A stretch of DNA of 64,000 nt from Pseudomonas gingeri (GTDB lineage Bacteria; Pseudomonadota; Gammaproteobacteria; Pseudomonadales; Pseudomonadaceae): positions 631,594-695,593 of the forward strand of contig NZ_JACAOS010000015.1 in assembly GCF_013386165.1 (NCBI RefSeq), in the 5' to 3' direction. The notes under the pieces are model-generated. The model ran no database searches. It had not been told where the DNA came from and saw only the letters and a program-made list of their open reading frames with translations. This document shows, in pieces, positions 42,744 through 52,564 of the stretch. The position numbers and the translations under genes are program-made. How positions within the stretch are numbered: position 1 is the stretch's first letter; every line of letters starts with the position of its first letter.

Positions 42744-43493
42744 ATGGGACCGATCCTGACCCTGCGCCACTACAGCCGCGACCTGATTACCCACAGCCAC
42801 GCCCATGCGCAGCTGGTATTCGGCCTGTCCGGCCTGCTCGATTTCGAGATCGAGGGCCACGGCAGCCAGGTCATACAGCAAAGCGTCGCGGTGATCCCCA
42901 GCGATGCCCATCATGTCTGCGCCAGCCCCAATGGCAGCCGCTGCCTGGTGCTCGACGTACCGGACGAACACTGGCTGCTGAACACCCTGGGTGAACATGC
43001 CGAGGCCAGCCGGCGCCTGCTCGACACCGCCGGGCCACTCACCCTCGATACCGCCCAGGGCCAACTGGTGCAGTGGCTGGCGGCAAGCCCGGTGGAAGAT
43101 CCACTGATCGCCCAACAGGGCGCGGTGCTGCTGCTCGCCAGCCTGAACAGCCCGGGCACCCGCCCATTCGGCGGCAAACGCTTGCCCCTGGCCGCCCTCA
43201 ACGCGCATATCGATCGCCACCTGGCTCACCCACTGCAGGTGACCGACCTGGCACGTATCGCCGACCTCTCCAGCGCCCGCCTGCATGCACGTTTTGTCGC
43301 CGAATACGGCCAGACGCCCATGGACTACGTGCGCAGTCGCCGCCTGCATATTGCCCTCGGGCTGCTGCGCGAGTCGGCACTGCCGATCGGCGAGATCGCC
43401 AGCCGTGTCGGCTACCAGTCGCAAAGCGCCTTTGCCGCCGCGGTACTGCGCGAATTCGGCCGTACACCCGGCGCACTGCGGCGCGAGTCCTGA
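42744..43493 (+). CDS. AraC-family regulator with cupin sensor
   Basis: The 249-residue protein has an N-terminal cupin (ITHSHAHAQLVFGLSG) and a C-terminal AraC domain (VTDLARIADLSSARLHARF; IGEIASRVGYQSQSAFAAA, REFGRTPGALR). I chose the ATG at 42744 because AAGGAG lies 7 bases upstream. It lies 87 bases before an EamA-family exporter on the same strand and probably controls it. Confidence 0.85.
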   Translation: MGPILTLRHYSRDLITHSHAHAQLVFGLSGLLDFEIEGHGSQVIQQSVAVIPSDAHHVCASPNGSRCLVLDVPDEHWLLNTLGEHAEASRRLLDTAGPLTLDTAQGQLVQWLAASPVEDPLIAQQGAVLLLASLNSPGTRPFGGKRLPLAALNAHIDRHLAHPLQVTDLARIADLSSARLHARFVAEYGQTPMDYVRSRRLHIALGLLRESALPIGEIASRVGYQSQSAFAAAVLREFGRTPGALRRES

Positions 43494-43580
43494 GACAAAC
43501 GACAGGAGCCACGCGACAGACAGGCACTCCGGTCGCCCTCTAGACTGCGGCTCTGTCAGTTACCGTTTCCAAGGACCACC

Positions 43581-44471
43581 ATGACTCCCCGTACCGCCCT
43601 GGGCGCCCTGCATATCGGCGCATTGATGTTTGGCCTGACCGGCGTATTCGGCAAACTCGCGAGCGCCGCGCCGACCATCATCGTCTTCGGCCGGGCCTTC
43701 TTCGCGGTGTTGGCCCTCAGCCTGTTCGCCCGCCTGGCCCGCCATCAGCGCTGGCAGCCCTTGCAAGCACAGGACTGGCGGCGCCTGCTGCTCAGCGGCC
43801 TGCTGCTGGCCGGGCACTGGGTAAGCTTCTTCATCGCGGTCAAAGTCGCCGGTGTGGCCGTGGCAACCCTGGGCTTCGCCAGCTTCCCGGCCTTTACAGT
43901 GATTCTCGAAGGACTGATCTTTCGCGAGCGTATCCGCTTCAATGAAATCCTCCTGGTGGTGCTGGTGAGTATTGGCCTGGTGCTGGTCACACCCGACTTC
44001 GACCTCGCCAGCCAGGCCACCGGTGGCCTGCTCTGGGCCGTGCTTTCCGGCCTGCTGTTCTCGCTGCTGTCGCTGGCCAATCGCGCCGGCTCCGGGCGGA
44101 TTCCAGCCGTGCAGGCGGCGTTGTGCCAGAACCTGGTGGTCGCCGTCTGCCTGCTGCCCTGGGCGGCGGCCCTGGCGCAAGTGCCGGCGCTGGACTGGCT
44201 GTGGATCGGCCTGCTCGGGGTGTTCTGCACCGGCGTGGCCCACAGCCTGTTCGTCGCCAGCCTCGCGGTGATCAAGGCGCGCACCGCGGCGGTCGTCTTT
44301 GCCCTGGAACCGGTATACGGAATCACCGCCGCCTGGTTGCTGTTCGGCGAAAACCCGACGCTGCGCATGTTGCTCGGCGGCATCCTGATCATTCTCGCTA
44401 TCGTGGTTTCCAGCCGCCTGGGCGCGGCGGCCGCCCCTCGGGAAAACCAGCAAGGCGCGTCAGCTCATTGA
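43581..44471 (+). CDS. EamA/DMT-family exporter
   Basis: The 296-residue membrane protein has ten predicted helices arranged as two EamA halves. Conserved features are HIGALMFGLTGVFGKLAS at the start, FASFPAFTVILEGLIFRER in the first half and FALEPVYGITAAWLLFGE in the second. These exporters move amino acids or other small metabolites out of the cell. The neighbouring AraC regulator suggests inducible control. Confidence 0.87.
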   Translation: MTPRTALGALHIGALMFGLTGVFGKLASAAPTIIVFGRAFFAVLALSLFARLARHQRWQPLQAQDWRRLLLSGLLLAGHWVSFFIAVKVAGVAVATLGFASFPAFTVILEGLIFRERIRFNEILLVVLVSIGLVLVTPDFDLASQATGGLLWAVLSGLLFSLLSLANRAGSGRIPAVQAALCQNLVVAVCLLPWAAALAQVPALDWLWIGLLGVFCTGVAHSLFVASLAVIKARTAAVVFALEPVYGITAAWLLFGENPTLRMLLGGILIILAIVVSSRLGAAAAPRENQQGASAH

Positions 44472-44622
44472 CGAAAACCCAATCCGCCTATACTGGTGAC
44501 ATCCGCAACAGTTTGCTGTCGTTCACGGAGATCAGGGTTTCTCGACGACAGCAGCAGTGATTCCCCCTGAATCGACTCGATTCGAGCGGCCCTCCCCATC
44601 AACATGCTGGAGGGTTTCATCC

Positions 44623-44916
44623 ATGGACATCGTCAGTCTTTTGATTCAAGCGATCAGCGGCGCCGTGGGCGGTAACGTGGCCGGATCAGTGCTGGCAAAA
44701 TACAACCTGGGCCCGGTGATCAATTCCATCCTGGGCATACTCGGCGGCGGTCTGGGCGGGCAGTTGCTCGATCTCGTCACCAACGGCAGCGTGGGCAGTG
44801 GCAATGGCGCACTGGACCTGGCGTCTATCCTCAGCAGCGTTGCCAGCGGTGGTGTGGGCGGCGGTGTGCTGATGGTCATCGTCGGGCTCATCAAGTCGAA
44901 GCTGAGCCCGTCGTAA
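44623..44916 (+). CDS. Small glycine-rich hydrophobic protein
   Basis: The 97-residue protein is mostly hydrophobic and Gly-rich, with two glycine-zipper-like segments: GAVGGNVAGSVL and GILGGGLGGQLLDLV, then GVGGGVLMVIVGLI at the end. It ends basic (KSKLSPS). A ribosome site (GGAGGG) precedes the ATG. Similar small proteins occur in pseudomonads, but I know no function. It is probably membrane-inserted; a bacteriocin-like or membrane-stress role cannot be excluded. Confidence 0.7.
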   Translation: MDIVSLLIQAISGAVGGNVAGSVLAKYNLGPVINSILGILGGGLGGQLLDLVTNGSVGSGNGALDLASILSSVASGGVGGGVLMVIVGLIKSKLSPS

Positions 44917-44924
44917 GTCGGCGC

Positions 44925-45212
44925 CTATCGGGGCCGGTCGTTGTGCCCGAGGTCGCGCTCGGGGTCGATCCGGTCCCGTACCCGCTGCTTGAGTACCTTG
45001 GCTTCAGGAAAGCCGCCATCCTCCTTGCGCTCCCAGATCTGCACCTCGTCGCAGGTGATCCGGAACACCCCGCCGGTCCCCGGCTCCAGGGCCACCTGGC
45101 CGAGATCGTCGGCGAAAGTACTGAGCAGTTCCTGGGCCAGCCAGGCGGCACGCAGCAGCCATTGGCACTGGGTGCAGTAGGTGATGACGATATGGGGTTT
45201 ACGTGCGGTCAT
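44925..45212 (-). CDS. SelW/Rdx-family (selenoprotein-W-like) protein
   Basis: The 95-residue protein has ITYCTQCQWLLRA (CxxC at the active-site loop) and WERKEDGGFPEAKVLKQRVRD, typical of Rdx/SelT-SelW-SelH proteins, where bacteria use Cys instead of selenocysteine. The thioredoxin-like fold suggests a redox role, not precisely known. It lies between the Gly-rich gene and plpD. Confidence 0.87.
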   Translation of the reverse strand: MTARKPHIVITYCTQCQWLLRAAWLAQELLSTFADDLGQVALEPGTGGVFRITCDEVQIWERKEDGGFPEAKVLKQRVRDRIDPERDLGHNDRPR

Positions 45213-45280
45213 GATTGCGCCGGGCTCCTGAGGAATAGGTCGTCGCTATAATAGCGACCTTTATCGCCTCTCCCGAGATC

Positions 45281-47473
45281 ATGATGCGCCGCTTGTTGTC
45301 CTGCCTGCTCCTCTGTCTACTGCCCCTGGCGCTGCAAGCCGCCGAGGCGCCACGGCCAAAAATCGGCCTGGTGCTGTCCGGCGGCGCCGCCCGTGGCCTG
45401 GCCCATATCGGCGTGCTCAAGGCCCTGGAAGAACAGGGCATCCGGATCGACGCCATCGCCGGCACCAGCATGGGCGCGGTGATCGGCGGGCTGTATGCCT
45501 CGGGTTACAAGATCGATGAACTGGAAAAACTCGCCCTGGGCATCGACTGGAGACAGGCGCTGTCCGACGCCCCGCCCCGGGAAGACATCCCGTTTCGGCG
45601 CAAACAGGACGACCGCGACTTCCTGGTCAAACAGCAGCTCAGTTTTCATGACGACGGCAGCCTGGGCCTTCCGCTGGGGGTGATCCAGGGCCAGAACCTG
45701 GCCATGTTGCTGGAAAGCATGCTCGCCCATGCCAGTGGCACCCGCGACTTCGACAAGCTGCCGATTCCGTTTCGGGCGGTCGCCACCGATATCGCCAACG
45801 GAGAAAAGGTCGTGTTCCGCCGCGGCCACCTGCCCCAGGTGGTCCGCGCCAGCATGTCGATCCCGGCGGTGTTCGCCCCGGTCGAACTGGACGGCCGCCT
45901 GCTGGTGGACGGCGGCATGACCGATAACATACCCCTGGATGTGGTGCGCGAGATGGGCGTCGACATCGCCATCGTGGTCGATATCGGCACCCCGCTGCGC
46001 TCACGCAAGCAACTGGCAACCGTGGTCGACGTCCTCAACCAGTCCATTACCCTGATGACCCGGCGCAACTCCGAAGAACAACTGGCCACGCTGCACCGCA
46101 ACGACATCCTGATCCAGCCGGCACTGGCCAGTTACGGCAGTACCGACTTCGGCCGTGCCGAGGAGATCATCGACGCCGGCTATCGCGCCACGCGCATTCT
46201 CGACGCGCGCCTGGCCGCTCTGCGTCCACCGCCCAACCCCGACGCCGAACTGGTCGCCGCCCGTGCGCCCGAGCAGCGAACCCCGGTGATCAATGGGATC
46301 AAGATCGAGAACGACTCCAAGGTCAGCGAAGCGGTGATCCGCTATTACATCCGCCAGCCCCTCGGCGAGCCGCTGGACCTCGAGCGCTTGCGCATCGACA
46401 TGGGCACCCTCTACGGCCTGGACTACTTCGAGCAGGTGCAATACCGGGTTGCACGCAAGGGTCAGGAACACACCCTGGTGATCAGTGCCCGGGGCAAGCG
46501 CAGCGGCACCGACTACCTGCGCCTGGGCTTGAACCTGTCGGACGACATGCGCGGGAACAGTGCCTTCAATATCGGCGCCAGCTATCGGGTCAACGGCATC
46601 AACAGCCTCGGCGGCGAGTGGCTGAGCCGGGCCCAGATCGGCGACCAGCAGGATCTCTACAGCGAGTTCTACCAACCGCTGGACACCGGCTCGCGCTACT
46701 TTGTCGCGCCCTATGTGAACCTGCAAACGCAGAACGTGGACGCGACCCTGGATAACGATCCAATTGCCCAATACCGCCTGGAACGTTACGGCTTTGGCTT
46801 GAACATCGGTCGACAGATTGCCAACAACGGCGAGATTCGCTTCGGTATCGGCGAAGCCTGGGGCAAGGCCGACGTGAAGATCGGCGATCGCAGCCTGCCA
46901 AGGGTGAGTTTCAGCGAAGGCTTCTACGCGCTCAAATACTCCTTCGACTCCCTGGATAACGTCTACTTCCCGCACACCGGCGAGAACATCAACCTGACCC
47001 TGCGCGAGTTCGACCCGAGCCTGGGCTCGACCCAACGCTACCGCCAGTGGGAATTCACCCTGGACAAGGCCCTGAGCCAGGGGCCGAACACCTGGATCCT
47101 CGGCGGACGTTACGGGCGCACCCTGGATGATGCCGAGGTGGTCACCTCAAGCTTCCTGCTCGGCGGCGCACGGCAGTTGTCGGGGTTTCGCCAGGACTCG
47201 ATTGCCGGACAGAACATCAGCCTGATGCGCGCGGTCTATTATCGTCGGTTGACACCCAGGGCCTACTTGCCGCTGGATTTCCCGCTGTACCTGGGCGCCT
47301 CGCTGGAACGGGGCCGGGCCTGGAACAACGACGACTCATTCGACACCGGTTATATCAACGCCGCCAGTGTGTTCCTGGGGTTCGATACCCCCTTGGGGCC
47401 GTTGAACTTCAGCTATGGCATCAATGACGACAATCAGAAGGCGCTGTACCTGAATCTGGGCCAGACCTTCTGA
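45281..47473 (+). CDS. plpD: Patatin-like phospholipase PlpD (type Vd secretion)
   Basis: The 730-residue protein has a Sec signal peptide (ending LQAAEAP), a patatin domain (about 25-320), a POTRA domain (about 330-400) and a C-terminal beta-barrel ending in Phe. Patatin motifs are GGAARG (oxyanion), GTSMG (nucleophile) and DGG (acid). PlpD secretes its own lipase via its barrel. The ATG-ATG start at 45281 may begin at the second ATG. It is convergent with the FimV-like gene, as I recall for the P. aeruginosa neighbourhood. Confidence 0.92.
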   Translation: MMRRLLSCLLLCLLPLALQAAEAPRPKIGLVLSGGAARGLAHIGVLKALEEQGIRIDAIAGTSMGAVIGGLYASGYKIDELEKLALGIDWRQALSDAPPREDIPFRRKQDDRDFLVKQQLSFHDDGSLGLPLGVIQGQNLAMLLESMLAHASGTRDFDKLPIPFRAVATDIANGEKVVFRRGHLPQVVRASMSIPAVFAPVELDGRLLVDGGMTDNIPLDVVREMGVDIAIVVDIGTPLRSRKQLATVVDVLNQSITLMTRRNSEEQLATLHRNDILIQPALASYGSTDFGRAEEIIDAGYRATRILDARLAALRPPPNPDAELVAARAPEQRTPVINGIKIENDSKVSEAVIRYYIRQPLGEPLDLERLRIDMGTLYGLDYFEQVQYRVARKGQEHTLVISARGKRSGTDYLRLGLNLSDDMRGNSAFNIGASYRVNGINSLGGEWLSRAQIGDQQDLYSEFYQPLDTGSRYFVAPYVNLQTQNVDATLDNDPIAQYRLERYGFGLNIGRQIANNGEIRFGIGEAWGKADVKIGDRSLPRVSFSEGFYALKYSFDSLDNVYFPHTGENINLTLREFDPSLGSTQRYRQWEFTLDKALSQGPNTWILGGRYGRTLDDAEVVTSSFLLGGARQLSGFRQDSIAGQNISLMRAVYYRRLTPRAYLPLDFPLYLGASLERGRAWNNDDSFDTGYINAASVFLGFDTPLGPLNFSYGINDDNQKALYLNLGQTF

Positions 47474-47494
47474 TGTTCGCAGGGCTAACCCGGA

Positions 47495-49738
47495 TCAGCG
47501 AATACTGGCGAGCAAGGTGCGCGCCGTTTGCTTCAAGGGTTCATCGCCTTCCCGGAGCAGCTCGTGGAGCAGTTGGCTGGCATGGTCCAGGTCGCCGACA
47601 TTGATGCAGGTTTGCGCCCGCTCAAGTTTGCTGGCCGAGACCTGCTCGCGCTCCAGGCTGTCGAAATCCACTTCCAGGGGTTCGATGTCCAGAGGCTCGG
47701 AATCACTCATGAAACCGTCAAGAAATGCGTCGTCCAGCGAGTCCCCATCCTCTGGCAGGCTCAACTCCACTTCGCCAACAGGCTCAACGTGCGGCTCAGG
47801 CTCAAGCTCGGAGAAATCGCTGAGGAACTGCTCGTCCGGCATCTCGAACACTTCCGGCAGCTCATTGAAACTGTGGGTGAAGATCGGCTCGGGCTCAGGC
47901 TCCAGCTCGACGGGCATGGAAGGTTCATCGGCAGTCTTGCTGCGGGCCTGAGGCGCATTGTCGAACGGGCTGACCAGATCCCAATCGGCATCCATGGACA
48001 GGTCATCGAGGTTGAGCTGGAATTCGTCTTCCAACGGTTCGTCCGCCGCAGGGGCAGTCGTCGCTGCCTCAACAGGCTCATTCCAGTGCGCCGCCAATAC
48101 CGGGGCGGCGGCGGCCACGGCAGCGACCGCCGCCAAAGCCGCTACCGGAGGTACCGCGACCGGGGCTGAGGCAGGAACAGGAGCAACGACAGCAGTTTGC
48201 AACTTCGGATACTTGGCGCGCAGTTCCTGCAGGGCTGACTCACTGAACCCGGCGTCCAGCAGATGGCGTTCTTCTGTCGCGTAAGCCGCACTGTCGCCCT
48301 GCTGGGCCAGCACTTCAAGCAAACGCAGGCGCAAGTCGGTGCGCTCAGGCTCCTTGAGCATGGCCTCGTGGAGAATGCCCGCCGCCTCCTTGAAGCGGCC
48401 ATAAGCGATATAGATGCTCACGCCCTCAAGGGCGTCAGGCACCTCACTGGACTGACGTGAAGCCGCCACCGGAGCGACCACCGGCTCGATCCGGGTTGGC
48501 GCGGTCGTTGCCGCCTTGGTCGGCTGGGCCGGCGTCACCACACGACTGACCATCGGCTCCGCAACCGGAGCCGCAGGCGGCACGACCTCCGGCGTCTGCT
48601 CAGCCTGCTGGCGCTTGCGCCGCAGGACAAAGGCCACGGCCAACAGCACGATCAGCAACAGCACCGCGACCCATAGCAGCCAGTTCGGACCATCGGACGT
48701 CTCGGCGACCGGTGTCGGCTGCACCACCGGCGCGGCCACCACGGCCGGCGCAGGAGCAACGGCTTTAGCCTTGAGCTCGGCGACTTGCGCCTGCAGCTCG
48801 ACCGCCTGTTTCTGGCCGCTGGCAATCATCTCGTCCTGGGCCTTCAACCTGACCTGCAGATCATCGACAGTCTTCTGCAACTGCTGGTTTTCCAGGGCAG
48901 CCTTGGCCAGGTCCTCGGCGCTTTGCACGGTCTCGGCCAACGGCGCTGCCGCATTCGGTAGAGCCGCAGCGGTAGTGCCAGCGGCAGCAACTGGTGCTGC
49001 TGAAGTCGCTGAAGCGCCAGGGGCCGCAACCACGGCAACGTCCGGCAGCAACAGGCTCTGGCCAACCCGCAAGCGGTCGCTGCCTGGATTGAGGGCACGA
49101 ATACCCTGGGACAGTTCATTGACCGACGCCTGACTGCCGGCTTCGCGCAGTCGTTTGGCAATGGTCCAGGGATTGTCACCCTTGACCACGATGTACTGTT
49201 TGCCTTGCAGGGCCGGCGGCGGTGGGATATTCGCCACCGGGGCCGGTTGTTCCAGGGCCGCGCTGCGGGCCGGCAGGCTGTAACCCGCTGGCAGGTTGCC
49301 CGGCGGATCGAGCAGCACGGTGTATTCGCGCAGCAAACGCCCGTTGGGCCGATTGACCTGCACCAGGAAATTCAGGAAAGGTTCACTGACCGGCTTGTTG
49401 CTCTGCACCTGGATAACACTGCTGTTACCCCGCAACACCGGGGTAAAACGCAGGTCATTGAGGAAAAACACCCGCTCGACGCCTGCCCGGGCGAACTCCT
49501 CGGGTGTCGCCAGGCTCACCGACAGTTCGCCGTCGGCCAGGTCGCCCGGCTCGATCAAGGCGATTTCTGCGTTCAGCGGCTGGTTGAGCGCCGAATGCAG
49601 GGTGATATCCCCCAGCCCCATGGCTGGAGCCAGGGCCGAATACAACAACCCGCCGGCCAGCACGGCCAACAGGCGAGCCCGGTTCAAGGAAGATTTTCCA
49701 ATGGAGCACCGCAACGCGGACTGCAAACTCTCGAGCAT
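47495..49738 (-). CDS. FimV-like LysM protein
   Basis: The 747-residue protein has a signal peptide, the FimV N-terminal domain (LHSALNQPLNAEIALIEPGDL), a LysM-like motif (YIVVKGDNPWTIAKRL), a coiled coil (about 275-325), a membrane helix (WLLWVAVLLLIVLLAVAFVL), and an acidic C-terminal half with a TPR-like segment (RAQTCINVGDLDHASQLLHE). FimV links peptidoglycan and polar pilus assembly. The gene lies beside plpD rather than in the usual fimV neighbourhood, so it is probably a paralogue. I prefer the ATG at 49738 because AAGGG lies 6 bases away; the ATG at 49744 is closer to it. Confidence 0.85.
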   Translation of the reverse strand: MLESLQSALRCSIGKSSLNRARLLAVLAGGLLYSALAPAMGLGDITLHSALNQPLNAEIALIEPGDLADGELSVSLATPEEFARAGVERVFFLNDLRFTPVLRGNSSVIQVQSNKPVSEPFLNFLVQVNRPNGRLLREYTVLLDPPGNLPAGYSLPARSAALEQPAPVANIPPPPALQGKQYIVVKGDNPWTIAKRLREAGSQASVNELSQGIRALNPGSDRLRVGQSLLLPDVAVVAAPGASATSAAPVAAAGTTAAALPNAAAPLAETVQSAEDLAKAALENQQLQKTVDDLQVRLKAQDEMIASGQKQAVELQAQVAELKAKAVAPAPAVVAAPVVQPTPVAETSDGPNWLLWVAVLLLIVLLAVAFVLRRKRQQAEQTPEVVPPAAPVAEPMVSRVVTPAQPTKAATTAPTRIEPVVAPVAASRQSSEVPDALEGVSIYIAYGRFKEAAGILHEAMLKEPERTDLRLRLLEVLAQQGDSAAYATEERHLLDAGFSESALQELRAKYPKLQTAVVAPVPASAPVAVPPVAALAAVAAVAAAAPVLAAHWNEPVEAATTAPAADEPLEDEFQLNLDDLSMDADWDLVSPFDNAPQARSKTADEPSMPVELEPEPEPIFTHSFNELPEVFEMPDEQFLSDFSELEPEPHVEPVGEVELSLPEDGDSLDDAFLDGFMSDSEPLDIEPLEVDFDSLEREQVSASKLERAQTCINVGDLDHASQLLHELLREGDEPLKQTARTLLASIR

Positions 49739-49860
49739 GAGCATCCCTTAGCTGGCGTGACGACCCGCGCGCGGATCGGACACCGACACAATACACAGAA
49801 CCAGTAACTCTTATAGTCTGCCGCCGGAAGATTCTCCAAGGTCGGCAGCCCAGGAATGCC

Positions 49861-50295
49861 TCAAGATTTTTCCAGATTGGCCAGAATCCGGCTGTGGACC
49901 CGCATGCAGATCCGCAGTTCTTCATCGTCGACACCAACGAACAGTTCATGGCGCAAGGCCGTGGCAATGGTTTCGATCTGTTCGATCAGGGGCCGTGCCG
50001 AGGGGCTCAGGACGATTTTCTTTGCGCGCCGGTCTTCCAGCACCGCCTGGCGCTGGACCAGGCCCTGGGTTTCCAGACTGTCGAGCAAACGGGCCAGGGT
50101 CGGCCCTTCTACACCGACACTCTGGGCCAGCTCACGCTGGGTCGGGGCTTCGGTAAAACGGGCCAGGTGCAGCAAGACCAGCCAGCGCGCCTGGGACAAG
50201 CCCAGGCCGGCCAGACGGCGATCCAGTTCCGCACGCCAGCCTCGCGACATGTGCGCCAACTGCATGCCAAAACGGTGTTCATCGGTCAACGGCAT
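49861..50295 (-). CDS. MarR-family transcriptional regulator
   Basis: The 144-residue protein has the MarR winged helix: WLVLLHLARFTEAPTQRELAQSVGV, PTLARLLDSLETQGLVQRQA and EDRRAKKIVLSPSA. MarR proteins are dimers that usually repress their own gene and neighbours and respond to phenolic or oxidative signals. A perfect 13-base palindrome stands upstream. It lies between the FimV-like and recQ genes, an order I recall for Pseudomonas. Confidence 0.9.
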   Translation of the reverse strand: MPLTDEHRFGMQLAHMSRGWRAELDRRLAGLGLSQARWLVLLHLARFTEAPTQRELAQSVGVEGPTLARLLDSLETQGLVQRQAVLEDRRAKKIVLSPSARPLIEQIETIATALRHELFVGVDDEELRICMRVHSRILANLEKS

Positions 50296-50327
50296 AAAAC
50301 ACTCAGGGTTAGACTTAAATAGACAAA

Positions 50328-50340
50328 ACTAATTATTAGT
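50328..50340. promoter_or_regulatory. MarR-type palindromic operator
   Basis: ACTAATTATTAGT is a perfect palindrome around a central T and lies 33 bases before the MarR start codon, in the probable promoter. It is A/T-rich and of the size usual for MarR operators. Autoregulation is inferred. Confidence 0.55.
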
Positions 50341-50434
50341 CAGCTAAGCATGGTCGATGCGCAGAGGCAAGGCTTGCCCGGCGCTGAATCGTTACTTGTC
50401 GTGAATAGAACAGTGGCCGGGAACAATACCGACC

Positions 50435-52564
50435 TCACATTTCAAATTCGGCCTGCAAGGCGGCCCGTACGCAGTACAGAACCCCTTCCGGCACACGTCC
50501 GGCAAACAACTCGGCAATGGCGGTCACGGGGGGCAGTTCGCCTTCGCCGTCGAGGAAGGCATCCTGGATTTCCCCCAGCAGGTCTTCCGGCAGGTCCAGC
50601 GCCTGTTCCAGCGACAGTTGCTGACGACCGACGGCTTCGGCGAGCAAGGTGTAGACATTCTTCTCCGAGCACTGCAACTGCCCGGCGATCTGCAACGGGG
50701 TCATGCCGGCCCGGGCCAGGCTGATCAGTTCATGGCGGATATCGGCCACGGTTTTCGGGGTCTCGGCCTCGCCGCCCAGAACTTCGAGGAACGCCTCGCC
50801 GTAACGCTCCAGCTTGCGCGCGCCGATGCCGCTGACCTTGGCCATTTCCGCCAGGGAAGTCGGCTGGCTGCGGAGCATTTCCAGCAAGGTGGAGTCGGGA
50901 AAAATGACATACGGCGGCACGCCATGCTCCTGCGCCAGCTTGCGCCGCAGGGCGCGCAGGGCTTCCCACTGCTCGCGTTCCTCGCCACGCACCAGTTGGC
51001 TGGCGGGGCTGGCGGACACGCTCTTGGCGGTGGTTTGCGGCTTGAGGTCGCGGCGCAGCTCCAGGCTCACTTCGCCCTTGAGCAGGGGCCGGCAGCTGTC
51101 GCTCAGGCGCAGGCCGCCGTAGCCTTCCAGGTCGATATCGGCCAGCCCGCGGGCTACCAGTTGGCGGAACAGCGTGCGCCATTCACCTTCGGCCAGCGCC
51201 TTGCCGACGCCAAACACCGTCAGGTGCTGATGGCCGAAGCTGCGGACCTTGTCGTTTTCCTTGCCCAGCAGTACATCCACCAGGTGCCCGACGCCATAGC
51301 GCTGGCCGGTGCGGAAAATCGCCGACAGCGCCTGGCGTGCCGGTTCGGTGGCGTCCCAGGTCTGCACGCCATCGACGCAGTTGTCGCAGTGCCCGCAAGG
51401 TTGCGGCATGTCTTCATCGAAATAGGCCAACAGGGTCTGGCGGCGGCAGCGGGTTTCTTCGCACAGGGCCAGCATGGCATCGAGCTTGTGGTGCTCCAGG
51501 CGCTTGTGCCGCTCGTCACCCTCGGAGTTCTGCAGCATCTGCTTGAGCATCACCACGTCCTGCAAGCCATAAGCCATCCAGGCATCCGCCGGCAGGCCGT
51601 CGCGGCCGGCCCGACCGGTTTCCTGGTAGTAGGCTTCCAGGGACTTGGGCAGGTCGAGGTGGGCAACAAAACGCACGTTGGACTTGTCGATGCCCATGCC
51701 GAAAGCGATGGTCGCCACCATGATCAGGCCTTCCTCGTTGAGGAAGCGCTTCTGGTTGGCGGCGCGCACATCGCTGGCCAGCCCGGCGTGGTACGGCAGC
51801 GCCGGAAAACCCTGCTCGCAGAGCATCGCGGCGACTTCATCGACCTTCTTGCGCGACAGGCAGTAGACAATCCCGGCATCGCCGCGTCGTTGCGACAGGA
51901 ACGCCAGCAACTGTTTGCGCGGCTGCTCCTTGGGCACGATGCGATAGAAGATATTCGGCCGGTCGAAGCTCGACAGGAAGCGCTCGGCATTCTGCAGGTG
52001 CAGGCGATTGACGATCTCTTCGCGGGTCCGCTTGTCGGCGGTGGCGGTCAGGGCGATACGTGGCACATGGGGGAACAGCTCGGCCAACTGACCGAGTTGC
52101 AGGTACTCGGGACGGAAGTCGTGGCCCCATTGCGACACGCAGTGGGCTTCGTCGATGGCGAACAGGGCAATCTCGAGGTTCTGCAGGAACGACAGCATCC
52201 GCGGCTGCACCAGGCGCTCGGGGGCCAGGTAGAGCATTTTCACCTCGCCGCGACGAATCCGCGCCGCCAAGTCGCGCTGCTGCTCGGCGCTCAGGGTCGA
52301 GTTCAACGCGGCGGCGGCCACCCCGAGCTCTTCGAGGGTCGCGACCTGATCGTCCATCAGCGCGATCAACGGCGAGACCACCACGGTCAGGCCCTCGCGC
52401 AACAATGCCGGGACCTGGAAACACAGGGACTTGCCGCCCCCGGTGGGCATCAGCACCAGGGCATCGCCGCCATTGGCCACGCGCTCAATAATGGCACCCT
52501 GGCGACCACGGAAGCTGTCGTAACCGAAGATGTCCTTGAGGACGCGTTGAGCCTGTTCGAGCAT
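50435..52564 (-). CDS. recQ: ATP-dependent DNA helicase RecQ
   Basis: The 709-residue protein has the RecQ helicase core (Walker A MPTGGGKS, DEAHC box, QETGRAGRDG), the zinc-binding RQC region (CGHCDNC) and a C-terminal HRDC domain. It unwinds recombination intermediates in a 3'-5' direction. I chose the ATG at 52564 (MLEQAQRVLK), with GGAG 5 bases upstream. It follows the MarR gene on the same strand. Confidence 0.95.
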   Translation of the reverse strand: MLEQAQRVLKDIFGYDSFRGRQGAIIERVANGGDALVLMPTGGGKSLCFQVPALLREGLTVVVSPLIALMDDQVATLEELGVAAAALNSTLSAEQQRDLAARIRRGEVKMLYLAPERLVQPRMLSFLQNLEIALFAIDEAHCVSQWGHDFRPEYLQLGQLAELFPHVPRIALTATADKRTREEIVNRLHLQNAERFLSSFDRPNIFYRIVPKEQPRKQLLAFLSQRRGDAGIVYCLSRKKVDEVAAMLCEQGFPALPYHAGLASDVRAANQKRFLNEEGLIMVATIAFGMGIDKSNVRFVAHLDLPKSLEAYYQETGRAGRDGLPADAWMAYGLQDVVMLKQMLQNSEGDERHKRLEHHKLDAMLALCEETRCRRQTLLAYFDEDMPQPCGHCDNCVDGVQTWDATEPARQALSAIFRTGQRYGVGHLVDVLLGKENDKVRSFGHQHLTVFGVGKALAEGEWRTLFRQLVARGLADIDLEGYGGLRLSDSCRPLLKGEVSLELRRDLKPQTTAKSVSASPASQLVRGEEREQWEALRALRRKLAQEHGVPPYVIFPDSTLLEMLRSQPTSLAEMAKVSGIGARKLERYGEAFLEVLGGEAETPKTVADIRHELISLARAGMTPLQIAGQLQCSEKNVYTLLAEAVGRQQLSLEQALDLPEDLLGEIQDAFLDGEGELPPVTAIAELFAGRVPEGVLYCVRAALQAEFEM

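Noticed and set aside
45240..45262. Inverted repeat GGTCGTCGCTATAATAGCGACC as a possible tRNA arm or attachment site
   Set aside because: It is too short for a tRNA, no matching copy is seen elsewhere, and it more likely overlaps the plpD promoter -10 region.
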